NCBI RefSeq assembly: GCF_038433155.1
Contig: NZ_JBCDMW010000006.1
Coordinates: 1 to 64,000, forward strand
Reading direction: 5' to 3'
DNA length: 64,000 nt
DNA from: Luteococcus sp038433155
Lineage (GTDB): Bacteria; Actinomycetota; Actinomycetes; Propionibacteriales; Propionibacteriaceae
The stretch's first letter is position 1, and each line of letters opens with the position of its first letter. This document shows, one piece after another, positions 19,888-28,550 of the stretch. The notes beneath the pieces are model-generated. The model did not search any database and was not told the origin of the DNA. It was given only the letters and a program-made list of their open reading frames with translations. Both the position numbers and the translations under genes were made by a program.

Positions 19888-21270
19888 TCAGCGGATCGCC
19901 TTGACCGCGGCGTAGGTGTCCAGCTGGCCGGATCCGGTGCAGGTGTTGTTCCGGGAGGTGCCGCGGCAGTCGGAGCCGACGGTGTGCAGCGGGACCGCCC
20001 TGGTGGTCTTGCGCAGGGTGGCCACCAGCGTCGCCCGGCTGGCGGACGGCTTGCGGGACTTCATCAGGGCCAGGGTGCCGGCCACCTGCGGGGCGGCCTG
20101 GGAGGTTCCGGTGCGCTTCTCGAACCGACGCCCGGTGGCGTCGGAGAGCACATTCTCGCCGGGGGCGGCGATGTCCACCATCCGTCGGCCATAGCTGGAG
20201 AAGGCACTCAGCCGGCCCTTGTTGGTGACCGACGCCACGTGCACCACCGACGGGTTCTCGGCCAGCGGGTCGTGGCACCGTTCGGCGCGCTGCCAGCTGA
20301 CGTCCATCCCGGCATTGCCGGCCGACGAGACATTGACCACGCCGCGGCCCGACGCGTAGTTGATGGCCCGGGTGACCGAGGTCAGGGCGGGTCCGCCGAT
20401 CCCCAGCTCGCCACACCACAGGTCGAACAGGTTGAGCGAGGTGTTGGTCACGGCCAGCTGCCGGGTGCCGGCCCACATGAAGCCACAGACCAGGTATTCG
20501 GGGAAGCTCTCGCCGGCGGAGTTGACCACCTTGACCGAGGCCACCTTCACATTGGGGGCGATCCCGGTGACGCCGTAGCCATTGCGGGCGGCGGCGATGG
20601 TGCCGGCCACATGCGTGCCATGGGAGTCGTTGCCCCGCCAGGCACCGACGGCGCCATTCGGCCGACCACCCGCGGTGCAGTCGACGGAGTCGGCGCGGGA
20701 GAAGTTGGCGGCCAGGTCCGGGTGACGGTCGTCGACGCCGGTGTCCAGCACCCCCACCACCACGGAGCGGGAACCCAGGGTCAGCTGCTGGGCGGCGGTG
20801 GCGCGCACCACGCCCAGGTGGGCCTGGCGCTTGGCCATCGGGTCGGTCCTGCCGGTGTTCTGGGCCGTGGCAGCCGCGGTGACGGTGCGCTTGGTGGCGG
20901 CGACCTTGACCGGCCGGCCCAGCACGGCGCCCTCGCGGGCGGGCTCCATCCGGGCGTCGGCGGCGGAGAGCACGGCGGAGCTGCGCAGCCGGTTGAGGCC
21001 GGCAATGTAATTGGGCTTGCTGGAGCGAACGACGATCACTCCGATCTGCGGCCAGCTCTGCACCACCTTGCCACCGGCCCGGATCGCTGCGGCCTGGGCG
21101 GCGGCGGTCTGCTTGGGGGTGCGGGCATTGACCAGGTAGGACCGGGTGGCCCCCGCGGCCTCGGCGCTCTGCTGCCCCAGGCCCAGACCCAACAACCCGC
21201 CGCACGTCAGGACCATGGCGAGTGCGGTGGCGAGGGTCCGACGCAGACCCTGGGTGGTGGAGCTGAGCAT
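19888..21270 (-). CDS. Secreted subtilisin-family serine protease (S8)
   Basis: 460-residue exported protease. A signal peptide (LRRTLATALAMVLTCGGLLG, cleavage near AEAAG) is followed by an inhibitor-I9-like propeptide. The S8 domain has the complete catalytic triad: Asp in VVGVLDTGVDDRHPDL, His in GNDSHGTHVAGTIAA, Ser in GTSQAAPQVAGTLAL. The oxyanion Asn is in SSAGNAGMD. The ATG at 21270 is preceded by AAAGGAAG; an extra 17 codons upstream lack support. There is no C-terminal cell-wall anchor, so it is released or loosely attached. Two cysteines in the catalytic domain and a C-terminal CRGTSRNNTC probably form disulfides. Confidence 0.9.
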   Translation of the reverse strand: MLSSTTQGLRRTLATALAMVLTCGGLLGLGLGQQSAEAAGATRSYLVNARTPKQTAAAQAAAIRAGGKVVQSWPQIGVIVVRSSKPNYIAGLNRLRSSAVLSAADARMEPAREGAVLGRPVKVAATKRTVTAAATAQNTGRTDPMAKRQAHLGVVRATAAQQLTLGSRSVVVGVLDTGVDDRHPDLAANFSRADSVDCTAGGRPNGAVGAWRGNDSHGTHVAGTIAAARNGYGVTGIAPNVKVASVKVVNSAGESFPEYLVCGFMWAGTRQLAVTNTSLNLFDLWCGELGIGGPALTSVTRAINYASGRGVVNVSSAGNAGMDVSWQRAERCHDPLAENPSVVHVASVTNKGRLSAFSSYGRRMVDIAAPGENVLSDATGRRFEKRTGTSQAAPQVAGTLALMKSRKPSASRATLVATLRKTTRAVPLHTVGSDCRGTSRNNTCTGSGQLDTYAAVKAIR

Positions 21271-21409
21271 TGCACTTCCTTTGGGAGTGAGATCGTCGAT
21301 GATCGGCGAAGACGTCTCCATCCAACCCCGCGCCAGGGTGTGCTCCGCGCCAGATCAGGTGTTAATTGAAGAAGGGTTCACTGAGACATCCTCAGAGTCC
21401 CCGGGAATG

Positions 21410-21443
21410 CCGCAGGGGTGGGCCTGGCGGCCCACCCCTGCGG
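21410..21443 (-). terminator. Terminator of the NO reductase gene
   Basis: A perfect 15-bp stem CCGCAGGGGTGGGCC / GGCCCACCCCTGCGG with a TGGC loop, 28 nt beyond the norZ stop codon. Confidence 0.8.
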
Positions 21444-21470
21444 GTGAATTCCCTGCCCAGCAGGTGTATT

Positions 21471-23882
21471 TCAGACCAGCTGGTCCTCGTTCCCGGACTG
21501 GACCTCCACTCGCCCGGGGCGGTGGATCGGCTCGTGGCTGCGGTAGGAGTGGCCGGTCAGCAGCCCCACCATGAACAGGCCGATGGACAGCGCCCCCAGG
21601 GCGAACAGGATGTCGCCGGGGGTGCGCATCCAGCGCAGCACGGTCAGCGTCGGGGTGTAGAGGAAGTCCGCGCTGCGGGCCCACCAGGTGCCCACCGAGA
21701 TGCTGGCCCAGGCCTGCGCCAGGCCCAGCGGCAGCAGGCTGAGCAGGCTCATCGCCAGCAGGCCGCCATTCATCAGCCAGAAGCCCCACTTGATCCAGCG
21801 CTCATTCCACTCCCGGCCCGGCATCAGGCTGCGCACGCAGAACAGCATCAGGCCGATGCCCAGCATGCCGTAGACGCCGAACAGGGCGGTGTGGGCGTGC
21901 AGCGGGGTGAGGTTCAGGCCCTGCACGTAGAACAGGGAGATCGGCGGGTTGATCAGGAAGCCGAAGACGCCGGCGCCCAGCATGTTCCAGAAGGAGACGG
22001 AGACGAAGAAGTAGATGGCCCACTTGTAGCCCGCCACCCATTCGCTCACCTTGAGGATCCGCAGGTTGCGGATGGCCTCGAAGCCGATCAGCGCCAGCGG
22101 AACCACCTCGAGCGCGCTGAAGGCGGCGGACAGCGCCATCACCACGTCGTCGGAACCGGAGAAGTAGAGGTGGTGTCCGGTGCCGATGATGCCGCCGAAC
22201 AGGAAGATCGTCGTCGACGAGATGGTGGCCGTCGCCGCGACGGCGGGACGCACCAGCCGCAGCCGGCTGAACAGGAAGGCGATCACCACGGTGGCGAAGA
22301 CCTCGAAGAAGCCCTCCACCCACAGGTGCACCACCCACCAGCGCCAGTACTCGGTGATCGACAGGTGGGTGTCGTGGCCCATCCCGAAGGCGGCGCCGAA
22401 GAAGGAGGCGATCGCCAGGCAGCTCATCAGCAGCATGGCGACCAGGGTGCGCTGGGAGCCCGACTGCAGCGGAGCCTCGTCGGTGGGCTCCACCCGGCCC
22501 TGCTGCTTGGCGCGACCGATCGCCGGCCACATGCCGCGGGCCATCAGGAAGAACCACAGGAAGAGGCCGATGAACAGCCCGATCTGCCAGACCCGGGCCA
22601 GATCCAGGTATTCCATGCCGGTGGTGCCCAGCCACCAGCTCAGCTTGGTGCCGTAGCCCATCGAGCCGCGCACCGACAGCCACTGGCCGGCCATCGAACC
22701 CAGCACCACCAGGATCAGGGCGTAGAACAGCACGTTGACCCCCAGCTTCTGCAGCTTGGGCTCGCGGCCGCCGACGGCGGGGGCGACGTAGAGGCCGGTC
22801 GCCAGCCAGGCGGTGGCGATCCACAGGATGCCCAGCTGGGTGTGCCAGGTGCGCGCCACGGTGTAGGGCAGGATCTGGTCGATCGGGATGCCGTACAGGG
22901 CGCCGCCCTCGACGCCGTAGTGGGCGGTGATGATGCCCATGGCGATCTGCAGCACGAACAGCCCACCGACCACGAAGAAGTACTTCAGCGTGGCCTTCTG
23001 CGACGGGGTTGCCTGGTAGCCCAGCAGCGGGTCATTGGCTGGGGCCTCGTCGGTGACCTCGTCCTCGTCGTGCATGTTGTGGTACCAGACCATGCCCGCG
23101 ATGCCGCCCAGCAGCAGGATGAAGCTGACGATGCTCCACAGGATGTTGGTGGTGGTGGGGACATTGTCGATCAGCGGCTCGTGCGGCCAGTTGGCGGTGT
23201 AGGACTCGCTGCCGTCGGGCCGGTCGGTGGAGGCCGCCCAGCTGGACCACCAGAAGAAGGCATTCATCTTCTTCAGGGCCTCGGGATCCTTCACGGCTCC
23301 CTTGGCGATGGCATATGGCTCGTGGCCATTGGTGAAGATGTCCGCGTAGTGCGCGGAGTTCGCCTTGAAGGCGGCCTCGCGGCCCGGCGCCAGGGTGATG
23401 GTTCCGGTGCGCTCGTCATAGGTATTGGTGCGCATCGCCTGCTTGAGCCGGGCCTGCAGGGCGGCCTGCTGCTCCGTGCCCAGCGAGGCGTAGTCCTTGG
23501 CGCCGTCGGCCTTGGCGTAGGCGTCCAGCAGGAAGGTGGACTCGCGGTGCAGCCAGTCTGCCGTCCAGTCCGGCGCGACGTAGGCGCCATGCCCCCAGAC
23601 CGAGCCGACCTGCTGGCCGCCGATGGACTGCCAGACCCGCTGGCCGTCCATGATCTCGCCCTCGCTGATCAGCTCGGTGCCGTCGGCGGCCACCACGCTG
23701 GTGGGGATCGGTGGCTTGGAGTGGTCGATCCGCATGCCCATGTAGAGCAGCACGACGAAGGAGCCCAGGACGACGGTGGCCAGGGCGATCCACCAGCGGC
23801 GATCCCGGCTGGACATCCGGTGACCGGCGGTGCGCGGGACGGGTTGGGCGCCTCCCGGCGGCGCACTTTCCTTGAGTGACAA
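21471..23882 (-). CDS. norZ: Quinol-dependent nitric oxide reductase (qNor)
   Basis: 803-residue single-subunit membrane NO reductase that takes electrons from quinol and reduces two NO to N2O. It has an N-terminal periplasmic cytochrome-c-like fold without a CxxCH (as in qNors), after a first TM (WWIALATVVLGSFVVLLYMG), then 12 more helices. Metal-site histidines are visible: ARTWHTQLG (low-spin heme), VVHLWVEGFFEVF (FeB His and Glu), GTGHHLYFSG (FeB pair) and LHAHTALFG (heme b3). The start is TTG at 23882 after a strong AAGGGG. Longer frames ignore that site and cross the palindrome at 23894. Likely role: NO detoxification or denitrification. Confidence 0.92.
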   Translation of the reverse strand: MSLKESAPPGGAQPVPRTAGHRMSSRDRRWWIALATVVLGSFVVLLYMGMRIDHSKPPIPTSVVAADGTELISEGEIMDGQRVWQSIGGQQVGSVWGHGAYVAPDWTADWLHRESTFLLDAYAKADGAKDYASLGTEQQAALQARLKQAMRTNTYDERTGTITLAPGREAAFKANSAHYADIFTNGHEPYAIAKGAVKDPEALKKMNAFFWWSSWAASTDRPDGSESYTANWPHEPLIDNVPTTTNILWSIVSFILLLGGIAGMVWYHNMHDEDEVTDEAPANDPLLGYQATPSQKATLKYFFVVGGLFVLQIAMGIITAHYGVEGGALYGIPIDQILPYTVARTWHTQLGILWIATAWLATGLYVAPAVGGREPKLQKLGVNVLFYALILVVLGSMAGQWLSVRGSMGYGTKLSWWLGTTGMEYLDLARVWQIGLFIGLFLWFFLMARGMWPAIGRAKQQGRVEPTDEAPLQSGSQRTLVAMLLMSCLAIASFFGAAFGMGHDTHLSITEYWRWWVVHLWVEGFFEVFATVVIAFLFSRLRLVRPAVAATATISSTTIFLFGGIIGTGHHLYFSGSDDVVMALSAAFSALEVVPLALIGFEAIRNLRILKVSEWVAGYKWAIYFFVSVSFWNMLGAGVFGFLINPPISLFYVQGLNLTPLHAHTALFGVYGMLGIGLMLFCVRSLMPGREWNERWIKWGFWLMNGGLLAMSLLSLLPLGLAQAWASISVGTWWARSADFLYTPTLTVLRWMRTPGDILFALGALSIGLFMVGLLTGHSYRSHEPIHRPGRVEVQSGNEDQLV

Positions 23883-23893
23883 GTCATTCCCCT

Positions 23894-23917
23894 TTAGTAC
23901 GGAAGATTCCGTGCTAA
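23894..23917. promoter_or_regulatory. 24-bp near-perfect palindrome upstream of norZ
   Basis: TTAGTACGGAA-GA-TTCCGTGCTAA: 11-bp arms with a single mismatch, ending 11 nt before the norZ TTG start and just ahead of its ribosome site. Position and symmetry suggest an operator for an NO-responsive or redox repressor (NsrR/NorR-type role inferred). It does not match a consensus I can name. A regulator gene is not adjacent. Confidence 0.55.
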
Positions 23918-23980
23918 TAGTGACACATCCCGACGCGATGCGTGGCGAGGGGGTGGGGGAGAGGGTGGCCATGGAAGGCA

Positions 23981-24015
23981 AAGAGGGCCGGACACATCGG
24001 GTGTCCGGCCCTCTT
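23981..24015 (-). terminator. Terminator of the fru-ptsH operon
   Basis: A perfect 15-bp stem AAGAGGGCCGGACAC / GTGTCCGGCCCTCTT with a 5-nt loop, 35 nt beyond the ptsH stop on the minus strand, followed by TTGCC. Confidence 0.85.
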
Positions 24016-24049
24016 CATGCTTCCCGTCAGCGACGAGAGGCGGGGATGC

Positions 24050-24310
24050 TCACTCGGCGTCGAGGTCCTTCTCGACCAGCGCGGCGATGGCCTCGACGGC
24101 AGCCTCGTCGTCGCTCTCGACGGTGACCTGCGCGCCCTTCTCGGCACCAAGGGTCATGATCAGCAGCGGGGAGCTGGCGTCAACGCCCTCCTCGCCGTCG
24201 ACCGACAGGGTGATCTCGTCGTCGTACTCGCCGGCGGCTTCGGCGATGATCGCGGCGGGACGGGCGTGCAGGCCGACGCTGGAGCCGACGGTAACGGTCT
24301 TGCTAGCCAT
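24050..24310 (-). CDS. ptsH: Phosphocarrier protein HPr
   Basis: 86-residue cytosolic phosphocarrier of the PTS; it receives phosphate from enzyme I on the histidine in VGLHARPAAIIAEAA (residue 15 region) and passes it to EIIA. The Ser46-equivalent region reads DASSPLLIMTL, so a regulatory serine-type site is possible. It is the last gene of the fruR-fruK-fruABC-ptsH unit, followed by a strong terminator, so its expression seems tied to fructose availability. This placement means general PTS function here may be limited to fructose-type sugars. Confidence 0.95.
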   Translation of the reverse strand: MASKTVTVGSSVGLHARPAAIIAEAAGEYDDEITLSVDGEEGVDASSPLLIMTLGAEKGAQVTVESDDEAAVEAIAALVEKDLDAE

Positions 24311-24353
24311 GGTGGGTTCCTTTCAGCAGTGACTGGGTCAATTGTGACTGATC

Positions 24354-26462
24354 TCAGGCGGAGACGGCAGCCGGGGCCACAACTTTGTCCTTCTTCGTGG
24401 ACTTCAGCAGCACCACGAGGGCGGCCGAGACCAGCGATCCGATCAGGATCGAGAGCACGAAGCCCCAGAACTTGTCGATTGCGAAGAAGACGAAGAAGCC
24501 ACCGTGCGGGGCCTTCGAGGCCACCCCGAGTGCCATCGTCATCGCACCGGTGATGGCGCCGCCCGCCATGGTGGCCGGGATGATTCGCAGCGGGTCGGCC
24601 GCGGCAAACGGGATGGCGCCCTCGCTGATGAAGGAGGAGCCGAGCAGCCAGCACGCGGTGCCGTTCTCCTGCTCAACCTTGGTGAACAGCTTGGGGCGCA
24701 CCGCGGTGGCAATGGCCAGGGCGATCGGCGGCACCATACCAGCGGCCATGACGGCGGCCATGATCTTCATCGACGGGGTGGGGGTGGCGGCGACGGCCAG
24801 GTTGGTGGTGGCGAACAGGTAGGCGGTCTTGTTCACCGGGCCACCCAGGTCGAAACACATCATCAGGCCGAGCACGATGCCCAACACGATGGCCGAGGAG
24901 CCGTTCATCCCCTTGAGGGCCTCGTCCATGGCGTCCATCAGGGCCGAGATCGGGCTGGCCAGGAAGAGGTACAGCAGGCCGCCGGCCACCAGGGAGGCCA
25001 GCAGCGGGATGATCACGACGGGCATCAGGCCGCGCAGCCAGCGGGGCACCTTCCAGCCGCCGATCCAGGCGGCGACGGCACCGGCGATCAGGCCGCCAAC
25101 CAGGGCGCCCAGGAAGCCGGCGCCGGTCGCACCCGCGACGGCACCCGCGACGAAGCCGGGGACGATGCCGGGACGGTCGGCCATCGCGAAGGCGATGTAG
25201 CCGGCCAGCGCGGGCAGCAGGAAGCCGAAGGCCAGCGCGCCCAGCTTCCACAGCATCGCGCCCAGGTAGAGCAGCAGGCCATTGTGCGGCAGGCTGTTCA
25301 CCTGGTCGGGCTTGAACAGGGCGACGCCGTCCTTGCTGGCATTGGCCACCTCGGCGTAGCTGGGAAGGTTGGTGATGGAGAAGTTCTCCAGGATGTGGTC
25401 CCCGACGAAGGGGATCTGGTAGCCGCCCAGCAGGAAGCCCAGGGCGATCAGCAGGCCGCCGGCTGCGACGAAGGGCACCATGTAGCTCACGCCGGTCATC
25501 AGCGCCTGCTGGATCCGCTTGCCCCAGCCGAGCTGGCTCTTGGCGCCGCCGGCTCCGGAGGCCGCGGCGGAGGCCGCGTCACCCTTCACCCGCGGGGCAT
25601 TGGGATCCTTGGCGGCAGCCAGGGCCTCCTGGATCATCTTCTTCGGCTCGTTGATGGCCCGCTTCACGCCGGACTCGATCACCGGCAACCCGGCGAACCG
25701 CTCCCGGCCCTTGACGCCCACGTCGGTGGCGAAGATCACGGCGGTGGCGGACTTGATCTGGTCGGCGGTGACCGGATCGGTGGCGGTGGAGCCCTGCGGC
25801 TCGGTGACGATCTCGACGCCCATCTCCTCACCGGCGCCGGTGAGGTAGTCGGCGGCCATGTAGGTGTGCGCGATGCCGGTGGGGCAGGCGGTGATCGCGA
25901 TGATCGACGGCTTGCCACCGTCGCTGCCGGACGTGGTGGAAGCGGCAGTCCCGACCGCCGTGGAACCGGCGGCAGCGGCAGCGGCGGGAGCAGCGTCCTG
26001 CGTGGCCTCGGGCTCCACCACGCCCCGGACCAGGGTGACGATCTCGTCGGGGGTGCGGGCCTCGCGCAGCGCGGTCAGGAAGTCCTTCTTCACCAGCGCG
26101 CGGGCGAGCTTGGTGAGCAACTTCATGTGGTCCGCGCCACCGGATTCGGCGGCGGCGATCAGGAAGACCAGGTCGGCCGGGCCGCCCTTGTCGCCGAAGT
26201 CGACCGGAGTGCTCAGCCGGGCGAAGCCCAGTGAGGCGGTGTTCACCGCGGCGGAGCGGCAGTGCGGGATGGCGAAGCCGCCGGGCATCCCGGTGGGGGA
26301 CTTGCCCTCGCGCTCCAGCGCGTCGGCGGCCAGGCCGTCGGCCTCGGCGCGCCCGGTGGCGGCGACGATCCCGGCCAGGCCGCGGATCACGTCGTCCTTG
26401 GTGGCGCCCAGATCCGTGTCCAGGGCCACCAGGCCCGGTTCGATCAGTGATGGTGTTGACAT
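24354..26462 (-). CDS. fruA: PTS fructose transporter subunit IIABC
   Basis: 702-residue fused fructose permease that imports fructose as fructose-1-phosphate. EIIA is residues 1-150 with the phosphorylated His in GGFAIPHCRSAAV. After an Ala-rich linker comes EIIB (about 185-285) with active-site Cys in IAITACPTGIAHTYMAA. EIIC follows (about 320-690) with eight or more TM segments and the substrate motif GSSFISEGAIPFAAADP. The start is ATG 26462 (MSTPSLIEP) with GGAAGG upstream; the TTG two codons earlier is a weaker choice. It follows fruK by 51 nt and precedes ptsH by 43 nt. Confidence 0.95.
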   Translation of the reverse strand: MSTPSLIEPGLVALDTDLGATKDDVIRGLAGIVAATGRAEADGLAADALEREGKSPTGMPGGFAIPHCRSAAVNTASLGFARLSTPVDFGDKGGPADLVFLIAAAESGGADHMKLLTKLARALVKKDFLTALREARTPDEIVTLVRGVVEPEATQDAAPAAAAAAGSTAVGTAASTTSGSDGGKPSIIAITACPTGIAHTYMAADYLTGAGEEMGVEIVTEPQGSTATDPVTADQIKSATAVIFATDVGVKGRERFAGLPVIESGVKRAINEPKKMIQEALAAAKDPNAPRVKGDAASAAASGAGGAKSQLGWGKRIQQALMTGVSYMVPFVAAGGLLIALGFLLGGYQIPFVGDHILENFSITNLPSYAEVANASKDGVALFKPDQVNSLPHNGLLLYLGAMLWKLGALAFGFLLPALAGYIAFAMADRPGIVPGFVAGAVAGATGAGFLGALVGGLIAGAVAAWIGGWKVPRWLRGLMPVVIIPLLASLVAGGLLYLFLASPISALMDAMDEALKGMNGSSAIVLGIVLGLMMCFDLGGPVNKTAYLFATTNLAVAATPTPSMKIMAAVMAAGMVPPIALAIATAVRPKLFTKVEQENGTACWLLGSSFISEGAIPFAAADPLRIIPATMAGGAITGAMTMALGVASKAPHGGFFVFFAIDKFWGFVLSILIGSLVSAALVVLLKSTKKDKVVAPAAVSA

Positions 26463-26513
26463 GTGCAACCTTCCAGGGTTGGTACTGCGGTGGGTGCTGC
26501 TGCGTTCTGGGGG

Positions 26514-27488
26514 TCAGCCGACGGGGGTGACGGTGACCTGCTCGGGCAGGGTCTGCTCGGGCGACGGGAGCTGGGAGCCCGGCAGGGCCGCGGCCCCGGA
26601 GCCGTAGGCGACGGCCCGGCGCAGGCGTTCGGGGGCGTCCAGGCCCTCCACGTCGGCCAGCAGGTAACCGGCCAGCGAGGAGTCGCCGGCACCCACGGTG
26701 GAAGCGACGTCGATCCGCGGCGGCGTGGCGTGCCAGGCGCCGTCGGCGGTGACCAGCAGGGCGCCGGAGCCACCCAGGGTGACCAGCACCTGGCCAATCC
26801 CCTGCGCGGTGAGCCGGTGGGCCGCTTCCAGCACCGGAGCCCAGTTGCCCTTGGCCGCCTCCGCCTCCAGCGCCAGTCCGTCGGTGTCGCACAGCTGGCC
26901 CAGCTCCTCGGAATTGGGCTTGACCAGGTCGGGAGCGGTCGTCGGCAGGGCGGCCGCCAGGGCCTGCAGCGGGGCGTCGGAGGTGTCGACGGCCACCTTG
27001 ACGCCCAGCTCGTGCAGCTGGTTGACCAGGTGGACGTAGGCATTGGTCGGGGTGCCGGGCGGCAAAGAACCGGACAGCACGGCCCAGGTGGCCACCCCGC
27101 CATTGGCGGTGCGGGCGGCGCCCACCACGGTGTTGCGCAGGGTGACCAGCAGTTCCTCGCCCAGGGCTGGGCCCGGCTCGTTGAACTTGCTGGTGGTGCC
27201 GTCGGCCTCCACCAGGGTCAGGTTGGAGCGCGCGGGCGAGCCGATCGGCACATTACGGTAGGCCACGCCCAGGGAGTCCAGGCCCAGCAGCAGCGGGTCG
27301 CCGTCGTCGGCGGGCAGCACGGCTACCACGTCCTGACCGGCCAGGTGGATGGCGCGGGCGACGTTGACGCCCTTGCCGCCGGGTTCGCTGGTGGCCGGCC
27401 CCAGGCGGTTCACCCCACCCCGGGTGACGACGCCTTCCACCTGGGCGGTGCGGTCCAGGCTGGGATTGGCGGTGAAGGTGATGATCAT
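26514..27488 (-). CDS. fruK: 1-phosphofructokinase
   Basis: 324-residue PfkB-family kinase phosphorylating fructose-1-phosphate to fructose-1,6-bisphosphate. N-terminal motif MIITFTANPSLDRT with the sugar-binding Gly-rich GGKGVNVARAIHLAG is typical. The ATP/anion-hole signature STVGAGDSSLAGYLLA contains the catalytic Asp. LPADDGDPLLLGLDSLGV and KFNEPGPAL also fit LacC/FruK. Its start codon overlaps the fruR stop as ATGA, so the two are translationally coupled. Confidence 0.95.
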   Translation of the reverse strand: MIITFTANPSLDRTAQVEGVVTRGGVNRLGPATSEPGGKGVNVARAIHLAGQDVVAVLPADDGDPLLLGLDSLGVAYRNVPIGSPARSNLTLVEADGTTSKFNEPGPALGEELLVTLRNTVVGAARTANGGVATWAVLSGSLPPGTPTNAYVHLVNQLHELGVKVAVDTSDAPLQALAAALPTTAPDLVKPNSEELGQLCDTDGLALEAEAAKGNWAPVLEAAHRLTAQGIGQVLVTLGGSGALLVTADGAWHATPPRIDVASTVGAGDSSLAGYLLADVEGLDAPERLRRAVAYGSGAAALPGSQLPSPEQTLPEQVTVTPVG

Positions 27489-28252
27489 GCGACGACGACC
27501 TCGATTCCTCGTTCGGTGCAGCGTTCCCGCTGCAGATCGGAGACGGCATCCGTGACGATCACGTCGATGTCGTCGAGTGTGGCAAAACTGGTGGCGGTCT
27601 CGGCGCCGAACTTGCGGCTGTCCGCCAGCACCACCACCCGGCGTCCGCAGTGGACCATGTGTTCCTTCACGATGGCTTCCTCGGAATCCGGGGTGGACAG
27701 GCCGTGGGCGGCGCTGATCCCATTGGTGCCCACGAAGCAGACGTCCACCCGCAGCTTGTTCAGCCAGGCGACGGTGTTGCCGCCGACGCAGGCCTGGGTG
27801 ACGCCGCGCACGTGGCCGCCGAGCAATTGCACGTCGACGCTGGTGCGGGCGCTCAGGGTGGCGGCGATCGGCAGGGAATTGGTGAAGACCGTGAGCTTGC
27901 TGCTGGCCGGGATCAGGGCCGCCAGCCGGTTGGTGGTGGTGCCGGCGTCCAGCAGGATGGAGCTGTAGGGCTGCGTGGGCAGCAGTTCGAGGGCCTTGAG
28001 GGCGATCCGCTCCTTCTGTTCCGCGGCGCTGTTCTCCCGGTCCACGACGGCGAGGTCGCCCAGCGGCAGGAATTCCGAGGGCATCGCGCCCCCGTGTACC
28101 CGGTGCAGCACGCCCTGGCGATCCAGCACCTCCAGATCCCGACGGATGGTCTCCGGCGTGACGTTGAACTGCTCCGCGGCGCTGCTGACCTGCACCCGCC
28201 CCTGGCTACGGGCGAGCTGGACGATCAGCTGACGTCGCTCCTCGGCGTACAT
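27485..28252 (-). CDS. fruR: DeoR family regulator of the fructose operon
   Basis: 255-residue DeoR-type repressor with an N-terminal helix-turn-helix (RRQLIVQLARSQGRVQVSS, FNVTPETIRRDLEVLDRQG) and a C-terminal sugar-phosphate-sensing DeoRC domain (ILLDAGTTTNRLAALIP, VCFVGTNGISAAHGLSTPD, HCGRRVVVLADSRKFG). It is expected to bind fructose-1-phosphate or fructose-1,6-bisphosphate and control fruK-fruABC-ptsH and divergent ptsI. The start at 28252 has AGGAGG ideally spaced. It is first in the operon and overlaps fruK by 4 nt. Confidence 0.9.
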   Translation of the reverse strand: MYAEERRQLIVQLARSQGRVQVSSAAEQFNVTPETIRRDLEVLDRQGVLHRVHGGAMPSEFLPLGDLAVVDRENSAAEQKERIALKALELLPTQPYSSILLDAGTTTNRLAALIPASSKLTVFTNSLPIAATLSARTSVDVQLLGGHVRGVTQACVGGNTVAWLNKLRVDVCFVGTNGISAAHGLSTPDSEEAIVKEHMVHCGRRVVVLADSRKFGAETATSFATLDDIDVIVTDAVSDLQRERCTERGIEVVVA

Positions 28253-28302
28253 GCGGTGGGAACCTCCTGGGCGCCTCCGTTGGCGCAATCTGGTGCCGAA
28301 AC

Positions 28303-28342
28303 AAACATGAAACCTTGTTGGAACATGTCTGATTATGTTGAA
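28303..28342. promoter_or_regulatory. Candidate FruR operator in the fruR/ptsI divergent region
   Basis: An AT-rich 40-nt stretch in GC-rich DNA holds AACATgtctgattATGTT (28322-28339) plus further AACATG/CTTGTTGG half-sites at 28303 and 28315. It lies between fruR (51 nt away) and ptsI (210 nt away), where a DeoR-type repressor would act on both promoters. Confidence 0.5.
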
Positions 28343-28550
28343 TCGTATGGCTTGGGAGTCGCTGGCGCAAGGCTTTTTGAACCTTCCTGCTGTGACATTT
28401 CTCCCGCGGCTGATTTCGCTGGGACCCCCTCGAAAGCGTCACAGAGGTGGTCTAGGGTGTTGGCACACCTGCGTGGAAGCAGATGGTGCCCCGATGCTGG
28501 CGGCCGTCGACGGCCGCGGCGTGAGGCCAGACTTGGAAGGGTTTTTCCCA

